Source of the DNA: Prevotellaceae bacterium
GTDB lineage: Bacteria; Bacteroidota; Bacteroidia; Bacteroidales; UBA932
Direction: 5' to 3'
DNA: 20,642 bases
NCBI GenBank assembly: GCA_031287815.1
Contig: JAITSM010000181.1
Location: forward strand, 1-20,642
Each line of letters begins with the position of its first letter. Position 1 is the stretch's first letter. The position numbers were made by a program, and so were the translations under genes. Shown piece after piece: positions 7,311-15,034 of the stretch. The notes under the pieces are model-generated. The model worked only from the letters and a program-made list of their open reading frames with translations, searched no databases and was not told where the DNA came from.

Positions 7311-8443
7311 ATGCGTTTACGGATATTTGCTGCCACAACATAATGGTCAATCAGCGGGGCAAACGCGTTCATAAATAGGATAGCCAACATCATTCCTTCG
7401 GGGTAGCCCTGATTGAATACGCGAATCAGCACCGTAAACAGGCCGATTAAAAATCCGTAAATCCACTTCCCGGTGGCGGTTTGCGCGCCGGTAACCGGGT
7501 CGGTCGCCATGAATACCGTGCCGAAAGCAAAGCCGCCCATCAGTAAATGATAGCACGGGGAAAGGTGCATGTAAGAATTACCGCCGATAATATTCAGCGC
7601 AAAACCGGTGGCCAGTGCGCCGGTTACGCACGACAGCATAATTTTCCAGCTTGCCGTGCCGGTATAAATCAATATGAGCGCGCCAATCAGGATAGCCAAA
7701 GTGGACGTTTCGCCGATAGCGCCGGGAATGAACCCGAAGAACATATCGTAGGCCGACGGCAGTTTGTCCATTTCGCCGGCAGCGGCATGCGCCAGCGGGG
7801 TGGCGCCAGTAACCGCATCTATCGCCGGCGTATCTTTCATTCCGGCCACCCAGACCGTGCCGCCCGACATGTGCGACGGATAGGAAAAAAACAGGAACGC
7901 CCGCGCCAGCAGGGCGGGATTAAAGATATTCATCCCGGTGCCGCCGAAAACTTCCTTGCCGATGATAACCGCAAAAGCAGTGGCCAGGCCGATCATCCAA
8001 AGGGGGCAATCGACCGGCATAATTAACGGAATCAGCATACCGGTTACCAGGAAGCCTTCATTGACTTCGTGCTTGCGGATTTGCGCCGACGTAAATTCGA
8101 TACCCAATCCCACCACATACGACACCACAATAATCGGAAGTACTTTCAAAAAGCCGAAAGTAAACATTTCCCAACCGGACATCGCCTCGCCAAACGCCAG
8201 GTGACGCTGGTAGCCTATATTCCACATGCCGAACAGCAGCGCAGGAAGCAACGCCACTATCACAGTGGTCATCGTACGTTTCAAATCATTGCTGTCGTGG
8301 ATATGCACGCCTGATTTGGAAACGGTGTTCGGCACAAAGACAAAGCTCTCGAACGCTTCAAACGTCGAATGCAGGAACCCGAGCTTCCCGCCGTGTTCAA
8401 ACGCCGGCTTTATCTTATCTATTATATTCCGCAAAAAATTCAT
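7283..8443 (-). CDS. nqrB: Na+-translocating NADH:quinone reductase subunit B
   Basis: Large membrane subunit of NQR, proposed to form the sodium channel and to carry covalent FMN and riboflavin. 386 residues with about ten hydrophobic segments. The FMN attachment motif is VTGATPLA at 211-218, with Thr215 as acceptor. Conserved stretches include GKEVFGGTGMNIFNPALLAR (162-181) and GFLVTGMLIPLIMPVD (130-145). It starts at ATG 8443, 22 bp after nqrA. The C-terminal residues KLKTKS and the TAA stop are encoded by the intergenic heptamer repeat, so the last few residues differ in origin from the rest. Confidence 0.96.
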   Translation of the reverse strand: MNFLRNIIDKIKPAFEHGGKLGFLHSTFEAFESFVFVPNTVSKSGVHIHDSNDLKRTMTTVIVALLPALLFGMWNIGYQRHLAFGEAMSGWEMFTFGFLKVLPIIVVSYVVGLGIEFTSAQIRKHEVNEGFLVTGMLIPLIMPVDCPLWMIGLATAFAVIIGKEVFGGTGMNIFNPALLARAFLFFSYPSHMSGGTVWVAGMKDTPAIDAVTGATPLAHAAAGEMDKLPSAYDMFFGFIPGAIGETSTLAILIGALILIYTGTASWKIMLSCVTGALATGFALNIIGGNSYMHLSPCYHLLMGGFAFGTVFMATDPVTGAQTATGKWIYGFLIGLFTVLIRVFNQGYPEGMMLAILFMNAFAPLIDHYVVAANIRKRMRRKLKTKS

Positions 8444-8465
8444 GGACTGCCTGTTTAAAATGTTT

Positions 8466-9824
8466 TTACCTGCTTCTTAATTCTTCATAGAGTTCCCCGA
8501 TACCTTTCCGCAAAATTTGCTGTACGGGTATTTTGGATGTGCATACAAATTCGCACAGCGCAAGGTCTTCTTCCAATACTTCATAAATGCCCAGCTGCTC
8601 CATTTTATCGATATCCGAAGCTAAAATAGCTTTGAGCAGATAGACCGGATAAATATCCATCGGGAGCACTTTTTCGTATTCGCCATTGACCACAAAAGCG
8701 CGCACGCCGCCGTTGATATTGGTGTCCAGCGTATATTCCTTTCCGGGCGATATCCACGACAGGGAGCTGCGCGAAACGCTGTAACGATGCAGCCGCAAAG
8801 GATTGAGCCAGCCGAGAAATTCGTACTTGTCTCCTTCCGGAATAATCGTCAGCAAGGCGTCGTAAAAACCCAAATGGCCGCCGGCGCCGATATTTGTACC
8901 GGTAAGCACATTGCCGCTAATGTAACGGGGGCGGTTTGTTTTGATAATATATTCTTCCACGCATGACACGGCGGCGCCGGCAATCACGCGGTAGTAGCGG
9001 GGTCTTTTCACTTCGGAGCCCACCAGTGCAATGACTTTCGACACATTGTAAACCCCCTTTAAAAACAGGCGGCCTAACGAAACAATATGCTGCGGGTCTA
9101 TTGTCCATACCTTTTCGCCCTTATTCAGCGGGCTGATGTGGTAAATCTGCACCCCCACATTACCGGCGGGATGTGGCCCGATGAACGTATTTACCTCCAC
9201 CCCCTTTGTCTTGCGGAAAATGCTGACTGCCGCCGGCTGGCCATTCAGCCCGAGATAGACTTTATCACACAGTTTGCACAACACGTCGATGCCTTTTTGA
9301 AACGCCTCGCCCTCGCCGGTTAATACATAATCGATGTCGGGAGCCAGCGGCGCAGTGTCGAAACCGGAAATAAAAATCGCTTTCGGCCGGCCGTCCGGAT
9401 GCGCCACCACGCCGAAAGGACGCTGTTTGAGAAAAGGCCATACGCCGCTTTCCAGCATCAGCGACACGATTTGCTCGCGGCTACAGGCCGCCAAATCGGG
9501 TACCGGATGCTGCAAATATTGCTGTTCTTCCGCTGGGGTTACCACCACTTCGAGCAACCGGCGTTTCTCGCCGCGCACAATCGCCGCCACCGTGCCGCTC
9601 ACCGGCGACACATAACGCACTTCGGGGCGGTACTTGTCCACGAACAAAGGCGTGCCCGCCAGCACCGGCTCGCCTTCGCGCACGGTTAATTTCGGTACCA
9701 GGTGCGGAAAATCGACCGGCCGCACGGCATAACTTGTTACTTTCCCTGTCCTGGAAAGCACTTTTTCCGCATTCCCTTTCAGTGAAATATCCAGCCCCCG
9801 GCGGATTTTTACAACTTTCGACAT
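8466..9824 (-). CDS. nqrA: Na+-translocating NADH:quinone reductase subunit A
   Basis: Cytoplasmic-side NQR subunit, implicated in quinone interaction; it has no membrane helices. I choose the ATG at 9824 (MSKVVKIRRGLDISLKG), which gives 452 residues, close to the family length, and matches the conserved start (IRRGLDIxLKG). AGAAGGA lies about 5 bases upstream, an unusually good ribosome site for this phylum. An upstream ATG at 9881 would add 19 unrelated residues. Recognisable parts are REGEPVLAGTPLFVDK (about 49-64) and PVSGTVAAIVRGEKR (about 74-88), a biotinyl-lipoyl-like fold. It is the first gene of the nqrABCDEF operon and is preceded by a TAAATTTG promoter box. Confidence 0.96.
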   Translation of the reverse strand: MSKVVKIRRGLDISLKGNAEKVLSRTGKVTSYAVRPVDFPHLVPKLTVREGEPVLAGTPLFVDKYRPEVRYVSPVSGTVAAIVRGEKRRLLEVVVTPAEEQQYLQHPVPDLAACSREQIVSLMLESGVWPFLKQRPFGVVAHPDGRPKAIFISGFDTAPLAPDIDYVLTGEGEAFQKGIDVLCKLCDKVYLGLNGQPAAVSIFRKTKGVEVNTFIGPHPAGNVGVQIYHISPLNKGEKVWTIDPQHIVSLGRLFLKGVYNVSKVIALVGSEVKRPRYYRVIAGAAVSCVEEYIIKTNRPRYISGNVLTGTNIGAGGHLGFYDALLTIIPEGDKYEFLGWLNPLRLHRYSVSRSSLSWISPGKEYTLDTNINGGVRAFVVNGEYEKVLPMDIYPVYLLKAILASDIDKMEQLGIYEVLEEDLALCEFVCTSKIPVQQILRKGIGELYEELRSR

Positions 9825-9847
9825 ACTATTCCTTCTAATTTTGCGCA

Positions 9848-9855
9848 CAAATTTA
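9848..9855 (-). promoter_or_regulatory. Promoter -7 box for the nqr operon
   Basis: On the minus strand TAAATTTG matches the Bacteroidota -7 consensus TAnnTTTG and lies 23 bases before the nqrA start codon. I could not find a good -33 TTTG at the usual 19-base spacing, so this is a moderate call. Confidence 0.5.
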
Positions 9856-9885
9856 CATGAAAAATTTGGATTTTCATGCACCTTT

Positions 9886-9990
9886 GAGTTAAGAACTAAG
9901 AGCTAAGAACTAAGAGTCGGCTGACGCAGTTACTCAGTAGGCAGTTCTCAGTAGGCAGTAGGCAGTAGGCAGTGGCTGGCGCCAGCACTC
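9886..9990. repeat. Heptamer repeats and two GGCGYCAGC cores upstream of nqrA
   Basis: Four CTAAGAA/CTAAGAG heptamers (9888-9915) are followed by an inverted core GTCGGCTGACGC (9916-9927). Next come copies of GGCAGTA (about 9936-9974), then a perfect 12-bp palindrome GCTGGCGCCAGC at 9975-9986. Together these occupy the divergent space between nqrA and rnr, just upstream of the nqrA promoter box. Confidence 0.8.
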
Positions 9991-10085
9991 ATACTTCCTC
10001 CCTCTTCCTCCCTCTTCATCCCTTTCATCCCTCTTCATCTCTCTTCATCCCTTTCATCCCTTTCATCCCTTTCATCCCTTTCATC
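9991..10085. repeat. Polypyrimidine repeat tract (TTTCATCCC)n
   Basis: About 95 bases on the plus strand are almost only C and T, built from CCTCTTCAT and TTTCATCCC units. The last five units are near-perfect 9-mers. It lies between the core palindrome and the rnr promoter. Strand asymmetry this strong can favour triplex or slipped structures. No gene is visible in it. Confidence 0.75.
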
Positions 10086-10115
10086 GCCCGAAGGGTATTC
10101 TCCATTCTCTAAAAT

Positions 10116-10146
10116 TTTCGTATGTCCGAAAATTTTTGCACCTTTG
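10116..10146 (+). promoter_or_regulatory. Probable promoter for the leader ORF and rnr
   Basis: TTTC (10116-10119), a 19-base spacer and CACCTTTG (10139-10146) fit the Bacteroidota promoter pattern TTTG-N19-TAnnTTTG with one mismatch in each box. A transcript would start near 10152, about 20 bases before the small ORF and 120 bases before rnr. Confidence 0.6.
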
Positions 10147-10171
10147 CAGCTACAAACAAACACAAACAAAT

Positions 10172-10267
10172 ATGAAACATTCACATCTTTATCCCGTACG
10201 GGCGCCCATACCGGTGCCCGGAACTATTCCAAAAGGAAATCATAAATACTTACTTTACGAGCGGTAA
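10172..10267 (+). CDS. Possible 31-residue leader peptide upstream of rnr
   Basis: A short ORF starts with ATG 20 bases after the predicted transcription start and encodes MKHSHLYPVRAPIPVPGT followed by 13 more residues ending in KYLLYER. It is proline-rich in the middle, and its stop lies 7 bases before the rnr ATG, in a different frame. That spacing would allow translational coupling, and rnr has no visible ribosome site of its own. I do not recognise it, and it may be chance. Confidence 0.35.
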   Translation: MKHSHLYPVRAPIPVPGTIPKGNHKYLLYER

Positions 10268-10274
10268 GTAGCCG

Positions 10275-12539
10275 ATGGCGCGTAAACCCTTCAACGGTTT
10301 ACCGAGCCTCGCAAAATTTTTATCCGAATCATCGTCACGCCCGTGGTGGGAAAAATTCCTGTTTCCCCGCCGGTTTGAACGCCGCCTCGCCGAAAGGCTG
10401 TTGCGCGTGTTCGAAATCGGCTTTTACAGGAATTTTACCGCCTACGAGCTGGCGAGGGATTTGGGTATGGACAGCATCGACGGACAATGCGCCCTTGACG
10501 AGGCTATACGCCACCTTCTGCTGAAAGGAAAAATTGAACAACCCTATCCGGGGAAGTTTTGCCTGCACGATTATCGCCGCATCACGGGCGTGGTTGACTT
10601 GTCGCAACCCGACAAGCCGCTATTGATTTCCGGCAATTATAGACTACCGGTATATATCCTTCCGGAACGATTGCTCGGGGCATCACATGGCGATACCGTC
10701 AGCGTTAAAATCCGCCGGAGAGCGCCACACTCTTTGGAAGCGGAAGTAGTGAGCGTCATCAAATTTGCCCAACGCCACCTGGTGGGAAACCTGGAGGTAT
10801 TGGAGCACAGGGCGTATTTTACCCCTGTCAACCGGGAGCTTTTCCGCACCATCGTTGTCCCGCTGAACTGTATCAAAAACGCCGAAAACGGCGACCGCGT
10901 GCTGGTGGAATTGCAGCCCAACGGGCACCGGCGCGAAACTATTGCTGCCAAAGTAATAAAAATACTGGGCGAAGCCGATACGGAATATGTCGAAACGCAG
11001 ACCCTCCTGCAAAGAAATAACTTCGCGCAGGGCTTCAGCCCAGAAGAAGAAGAGGCGGCGGCAGCCATCCGGTTTGATATTACGCCGGCAGACATCGCCT
11101 CCCGCCTTGATTTGCGCGGCGTCCCGACGTTCACTATCGACCCCGACGGCACCAAAGATGTGGACGACGCCCTCTCCATTCGCCCCCTGCCCGAAGGAAA
11201 TTGGGAAATAGGCATCCACATTGCCGATGTGACGCATTATATAAAACCCGGCTCTATCCTCGATAAACACGCCTATAAATATACCACCTCCGTGTACCTG
11301 CCCGACCGCGTGCTGCCGCTGTTTCCCGATACCGTAACCCACGGCTGTTCCCTGTTTCCCGGAAGGGACAAGCTTGCCTTTTCCGTGCTGTTTGAAATAG
11401 ATGACAAGGCCAGGGTCCGCTCCCGGAAAGTCGCCAAAACCCTCATCCGCTCGCAACGGCAGTTTACCTACGCCGAAGCGCAGGAACTGCTGGACGGCGG
11501 AGCCGGCGAATTTGCCGGCGAACTGCGTACGCTGTATGCCCTTTCGAAAAAATTGCGGAGAGGCCGCTTCCTCAACGGCGCCATCACTTTCAGCGACCGC
11601 CCGGAACTGTATTTTGAATTCGACGGAATGGGAAAAGTCATTGGCGTAAGGCCGCACAAACGGCTGGAGTCGATGAAGCTGATAGAAGAATTTATGCTGC
11701 TGGCCAACCGCAACGTGGCGGAAATCGCCGCCAGGAAGCGCATGCCTTTCGTCTACCGCACGCACGGCTTGCCGAACAAGCGCATGTTCGACGAATTGCG
11801 CCGCGTCGCCGCCAACTACGGGCATACCCTGAATGGCGAAACCGCCCCCAACAGCACCGCCAGCCGCACCATCGCCAAAAGCATCTCCCACTTCCTGTCG
11901 CATCTGGAAGGGGAACAGGAAGAAATGCTTTTCATCAACCTCTCCATCCGCTCGATGGCCTGCGGGAAATACAGCCCCGTGCCCCGCCGCCACTTCGCCC
12001 TGTCGTTTGACCACTATACGCATTTTACCTCGCCCATCCGCCGGTACATGGACATGGTGGTGCACCGGCTGCTGACCAATGCCTTTATCGATTATTCGGA
12101 ACGCACCTATATTTTCAATTACGAAACGGCCTGCCAGCATTTTAATTTCATGCGCGAAAAAGCCAAAGCGCTGGAAGATGCCATGGATCGGCAAAAAGCG
12201 GCGGAATTCCTAAGCGACAAAGTGGGGCGGGAATTTGAAGGCACGGTGACGCACGTATCGCCCACCACCCTGTCGGTAACGCTGGACGACTCCGGCATTC
12301 GCGGCCGCGTGCTGCTGAAAACCCTCCTCGACGACAGCTATGAGCTCGACGTCGACCAGTATATTATACAGGGAAAGATGACCGGGCATTTTTACCGGAT
12401 AGGGCATAAGGTAACCGTCCGCGTGGTGCATGTCGACAGCCCCCGCGCCATCGTCGATTTCGTAATCACCAACCACAAACTGTCGAAAAAAACAACAAAA
12501 CTCTTTCATGGAGAGTGGAGGGTGAAGAGTGAAGAGTGA
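10275..12539 (+). CDS. rnr: Ribonuclease R (3'-5' exoribonuclease)
   Basis: Degrades structured RNA from the 3' end in the cytoplasm. 754 residues. An N-terminal helix-turn-helix-like region (about 35-100) is followed by cold-shock-type RNA-binding domains (about 105-235). The RNB catalytic domain has the acidic metal-binding motif TIDPDGTKDVDDA (287-299; Asp289, 295, 297, 298) and HYTHFTSPIRRYMDMVVHR near 579-597. A C-terminal S1 domain lies at about 648-735 (FEGTVTHV...). The length and order match RNase R rather than RNase II. The last residues, HGEWRVKSEE, and the TGA stop are encoded by the GAGTGAA heptamer array, replacing the basic tail often found in RNase R. Transcription probably starts near 10152. 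Confidence 0.95.
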   Translation: MARKPFNGLPSLAKFLSESSSRPWWEKFLFPRRFERRLAERLLRVFEIGFYRNFTAYELARDLGMDSIDGQCALDEAIRHLLLKGKIEQPYPGKFCLHDYRRITGVVDLSQPDKPLLISGNYRLPVYILPERLLGASHGDTVSVKIRRRAPHSLEAEVVSVIKFAQRHLVGNLEVLEHRAYFTPVNRELFRTIVVPLNCIKNAENGDRVLVELQPNGHRRETIAAKVIKILGEADTEYVETQTLLQRNNFAQGFSPEEEEAAAAIRFDITPADIASRLDLRGVPTFTIDPDGTKDVDDALSIRPLPEGNWEIGIHIADVTHYIKPGSILDKHAYKYTTSVYLPDRVLPLFPDTVTHGCSLFPGRDKLAFSVLFEIDDKARVRSRKVAKTLIRSQRQFTYAEAQELLDGGAGEFAGELRTLYALSKKLRRGRFLNGAITFSDRPELYFEFDGMGKVIGVRPHKRLESMKLIEEFMLLANRNVAEIAARKRMPFVYRTHGLPNKRMFDELRRVAANYGHTLNGETAPNSTASRTIAKSISHFLSHLEGEQEEMLFINLSIRSMACGKYSPVPRRHFALSFDHYTHFTSPIRRYMDMVVHRLLTNAFIDYSERTYIFNYETACQHFNFMREKAKALEDAMDRQKAAEFLSDKVGREFEGTVTHVSPTTLSVTLDDSGIRGRVLLKTLLDDSYELDVDQYIIQGKMTGHFYRIGHKVTVRVVHVDSPRAIVDFVITNHKLSKKTTKLFHGEWRVKSEE

Positions 12540-12591
12540 AGAGTGAAGGGTGAAGGGGGAAGAGTGAAGGGGGAAGGGGGTAGTTCCAGAT
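12510..12591. repeat. GAGTGAA-family heptamer array at the 3' end of rnr
   Basis: About eleven imperfect heptamers (GAGTGAA, GGGTGAA, GGGGGAA) run through the rnr stop codon. The plus strand is almost pure purine over about 80 bases. The array also truncates the minus-strand remnant ORF that begins at 12651. Confidence 0.85.
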
Positions 12592-12651
12592 GCGGGTTGC
12601 CAGGTGGTAGCGGACTTCGCGGGTGCCGGGTATCCAGTCAGTTCTTGCCAT
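12580..12651 (-). pseudogene. Remnant of a small gene (starts MARTDWIPG)
   Basis: On the minus strand an ATG at 12651 opens 24 residues starting MARTDWIPGTREVRYH and ending ATRIWNY, then runs into the GAGTGAA array, which encodes low-complexity PSLFPLHPSL-type sequence. The start resembles Bacteroidota hypothetical proteins beginning M(A/R)xxDWIP that I recall as common and often near tandem repeats; this is from memory. A TATCTTTG promoter box lies about 170 bases upstream, with the 21-bp array in the presumed 5' untranslated region. I read it as the 5' end of a gene whose body has been lost. Confidence 0.4.
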
Positions 12652-12682
12652 AATTGTTTTAAATATTTCGTTTTTAGTTTAT

Positions 12683-12808
12683 ATTGTCTTGAATCAAATG
12701 CCAATTGTCTTGAATCAAATACCAATTGTCTTGAATCAAATACCAATTGTCTTGAATCAAATGCTGATTGTCTTGCATCAAATGGCTGTTGTCTTTAATA
12801 ATTTTTTC
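12683..12808. repeat. 21-bp tandem array, about 5-6 units
   Basis: Units of consensus ATTGTCTTGAATCAAATACCA begin at 12683, 12704, 12725, 12746 and 12767. A very degenerate sixth (GTTGTCTTTAATAATTTTTTC) starts at 12788. The second and third units are identical. The period equals that of the array at 2948 but the sequence is different. Open frames across it are by-products of the period being divisible by 3. Confidence 0.9.
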
Positions 12809-12820
12809 AAAAAGATGAAG

Positions 12821-12828
12821 CAAAGATA
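12821..12828 (-). promoter_or_regulatory. Promoter -7 box facing the 21-bp array and gene remnant
   Basis: TATCTTTG on the minus strand is a perfect TAnnTTTG box. It would drive transcription through the 21-bp array toward the ATG at 12651. No clear -33 box is seen at 19-base spacing. Confidence 0.5.
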
Positions 12829-12841
12829 GGAAAAGTATTTT

Positions 12842-12950
12842 TAATTAGGAATTAGGAGTTATGAGTTATGAGTTATGAGTTATGAATGCCGGCGCCAGCC
12901 ACCTCATAATTCATAATTCATAATTCATAATAAAAAAAGGCGCCAGCCAC
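12842..12950. repeat. Heptamer inverted repeat with 28-bp wobble stem, plus second core
   Basis: Four GTTATGA heptamers (12858-12885) face four TCATAAT heptamers (12904-12931). They pair along all 28 positions, with one G-T wobble per heptamer. The 18-base loop contains GCCGGCGCCAGCCACC. A run of seven A (12932-12938) and a second core GGCGCCAGCCA (12939-12949) follow. Two ATTAGGA heptamers precede the left arm. It lies upstream of the ABC-F promoter. The tract from here to 13057 holds no other gene. Confidence 0.9.
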
Positions 12951-12993
12951 TGCCTGCTGCTACTGCCCGCTGCCTACTGAAAACTTTTTTTTG

Positions 12994-13001
12994 TACCTTT
13001 G
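12994..13001 (+). promoter_or_regulatory. Promoter -7 box for the ABC-F gene
   Basis: TACCTTTG is a perfect TAnnTTTG box, preceded by a run of T and lying 57 bases before the ABC-F start. The untranslated leader contains a repeat fragment, GGCGCCGGCGCTCTTAACTC (13025-13044). Confidence 0.7.
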
Positions 13002-13057
13002 CGCACTATAAATATCATCATCATGGCGCCGGCGCTCTTAACTCTTAACTTCCCCGA

Positions 13058-14968
13058 ATGGTTTCTGTAAATAATATTAGCGTAGAATTTAGCGGTTATA
13101 CTTTGTTGGATAATGTGTCGTTTGCCATTAACCCGCGCGACCGCATCGGGCTGGTGGGGAAGAATGGAGCGGGAAAATCTACCCTGTTGAAAATTTTGGT
13201 GGGGAAACAAACGCCTACCGCCGGGCAGGTGGTTGTTCCCGCCGATTATACGATTGGTTACCTGCCGCAGCAAATGGCGGTGGCCGACGGACGCACGGTG
13301 CTGGAAGAAACCTTGCAGGCGTTTGCTTGCCTGCATGACTTGCAAAACCGCATTGGTTGCATTACGCAGGAGCTGGCGTCCCGCACCGATTACGAGTCGG
13401 ACGGCTACCATAAGCTCATCGAACAGTTGAACGAAACCAACGACCATTACTACCTGCTCGGCGGCGACAACCAGGAAGGCGAAGCGGAAAAAACCCTACT
13501 GGGGCTGGGGTTTAAGCGCAGCGACTTCCTGCGCGCGACGTCGGAGTTTAGTGGCGGCTGGCGCATGCGTATCGAGCTGGCAAAAATCCTGCTGCAACGC
13601 CCGCAACTGCTCCTGCTCGACGAGCCGACCAATCACCTCGACATTGAATCTATCCAATGGCTGGAAGACTATTTGAAGGATTATAACGGCGCATTAACGC
13701 TCATCTCGCACGACCGCGTATTCCTCGACAATGTAACCAACCGCACCATAGAACTGTTGCTGGGCAAGGCTTATGACTACAAGGTGAATTATTCCAAATA
13801 TGTAGTGTTGCGGCGCGAACGGCGCGAACAGCAAATGGCTGCCTATGAAAACCAGCAACGCATGATTGAAAAAACCGAAGAATTTATCGAACGTTTCCGC
13901 TACAAGGCGACCAAATCCAATCAGGTGCAGTCGCGCATCAAGCAACTGGAAAAGGTGGAACGCATCGAAATCGACGATGAAGATACCCGCACGCTGCACA
14001 TCAAATTCCCGCCGGCGCCGCGCTCGGGGCAGGTGGCGCTTTCGGTGAAGGACGCCGGCAAACGCTTCGGCGAACAAACGATTTTCTCCGGCGCGAATAT
14101 TACGATTGAACGCGGCGAAAAAGTCGCTTTCGTCGGGCGCAACGGCGAAGGAAAAACCACGATGCTGCGCATGGCCACCGGGCAGTTGCCCTATGAAATG
14201 GGCGAAATCCGTATCGGGCATAATGTACATGTCGGCTACTACGCGCAGAACCAGGACGAGATCATGGATGATAAAATCACCGTGTTCGACACGCTGGACA
14301 AAGTGGCGGTGGGCGACATCCGCACCAAATTGCGCGATATTTTGGGCGCTTTTCTTTTTCGCGGCGACGATGTGGACAAGAAGGTGCAGGTATTGAGCGG
14401 CGGCGAACGGTCGCGCCTCGCTATGGCCAAACTGATGTTGCAACCCTACAATTTCCTTGCCCTCGACGAGCCGACCAACCACATGGACATGCGCTCGAAA
14501 GACGTGTTGAAAAATGCATTGATGAACTACGGCGGCACATTGCTGGTGGTGTCGCATGACCGCGAATTTTTAGACGGGCTGGTGTCCAAAGTCTATGAAT
14601 TTCGCGACGGGCGCGTGAGGGAATACTTGGGCGGCATCAATGATTTTCTGCAACACCGGAAAATAGAAAACCTGAAAGAGATTGAACGCAAAGCCGCGCC
14701 GGAAACGCCAGCCACAACTTCTGCGCCGAAAGAACCAGTGAAAAGCTACGAACAAAAAAAGGCGCAGGAACGCCAAGTGCGGAAATTAAAAAACGATATT
14801 GAAAAAATCGAAGCGCGCATACACCAGCACGAACAGGCCATTGCCGCGATGGATGCGCAGTTAGCCCAGCCGGAACAGCTCAACGAGGACTTCTTTCGGC
14901 GCTACGAGCGGGAAAAAAGAATGCTCGGACAGGCAATGTACGAATGGGAACTGTTGCTGGATGAATAA
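13058..14968 (+). CDS. ABC-F family ATPase
   Basis: Soluble twin-ATPase protein of the ABC-F family, which acts on ribosomes (translation factors and, in some members, antibiotic protection); it has no membrane segments. 636 residues. Domain 1: Walker A GKNGAGKS (34-41), signature FSGGWRMR (164-171), Walker B LLLLDEPTNHLD (184-195). The basic, helical inter-domain linker, about 245-310, is the part that enters the ribosome. Domain 2: Walker A GRNGEGKT (360-367), signature LSGGERSR (446-453), Walker B LALDEPTNHMD (467-477). Both catalytic Glu residues are present (189 and 471). A charged coiled coil fills about 570-632, suggesting a Uup- or YheS-like member rather than EttA. No resistance phenotype can be inferred. 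Monocistronic by spacing, with its own promoter. Confidence 0.93.
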   Translation: MVSVNNISVEFSGYTLLDNVSFAINPRDRIGLVGKNGAGKSTLLKILVGKQTPTAGQVVVPADYTIGYLPQQMAVADGRTVLEETLQAFACLHDLQNRIGCITQELASRTDYESDGYHKLIEQLNETNDHYYLLGGDNQEGEAEKTLLGLGFKRSDFLRATSEFSGGWRMRIELAKILLQRPQLLLLDEPTNHLDIESIQWLEDYLKDYNGALTLISHDRVFLDNVTNRTIELLLGKAYDYKVNYSKYVVLRRERREQQMAAYENQQRMIEKTEEFIERFRYKATKSNQVQSRIKQLEKVERIEIDDEDTRTLHIKFPPAPRSGQVALSVKDAGKRFGEQTIFSGANITIERGEKVAFVGRNGEGKTTMLRMATGQLPYEMGEIRIGHNVHVGYYAQNQDEIMDDKITVFDTLDKVAVGDIRTKLRDILGAFLFRGDDVDKKVQVLSGGERSRLAMAKLMLQPYNFLALDEPTNHMDMRSKDVLKNALMNYGGTLLVVSHDREFLDGLVSKVYEFRDGRVREYLGGINDFLQHRKIENLKEIERKAAPETPATTSAPKEPVKSYEQKKAQERQVRKLKNDIEKIEARIHQHEQAIAAMDAQLAQPEQLNEDFFRRYEREKRMLGQAMYEWELLLDE

Positions 14969-15015
14969 AAAACTAAGCGTTAAAAATTAAAAGTTAAGGA
15001 TTTTTGAATCTTTTA

Positions 15016-15023
15016 TATCTTTG
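15016..15023 (+). promoter_or_regulatory. Promoter -7 box for plsY
   Basis: TATCTTTG is a perfect TAnnTTTG box 11 bases before the plsY ATG, giving a very short leader. The sequence before it (about 14970-15000) is made of TTAAAAATTAAAAGTTAAG-type heptamers; no clear -33 box is seen. Confidence 0.55.
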
Positions 15024-15034
15024 CAGAAAAAAAT

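Noticed and set aside
6429..9824. Rnf complex instead of NQR
   Set aside because: NqrA and NqrF are present with NQR-type motifs, and the gene order is nqrA to nqrF; no RnfB or RnfC ferredoxin features.
10683..12194. 503-residue minus-strand ORF opposite rnr
   Set aside because: Shadow of a strongly supported RNase R gene; no recognisable domain, and it is explained by GC-rich third positions.
12604..12829. Plus-strand small ORFs with NCLESNT or VLNQIPI repeats
   Set aside because: Translations of the 21-bp array in two frames; no start signal or family resemblance.
13694..14557. 287-residue minus-strand ORF opposite the ABC-F gene
   Set aside because: His-rich, low-complexity translation antisense to well-conserved ABC motifs; a shadow ORF.
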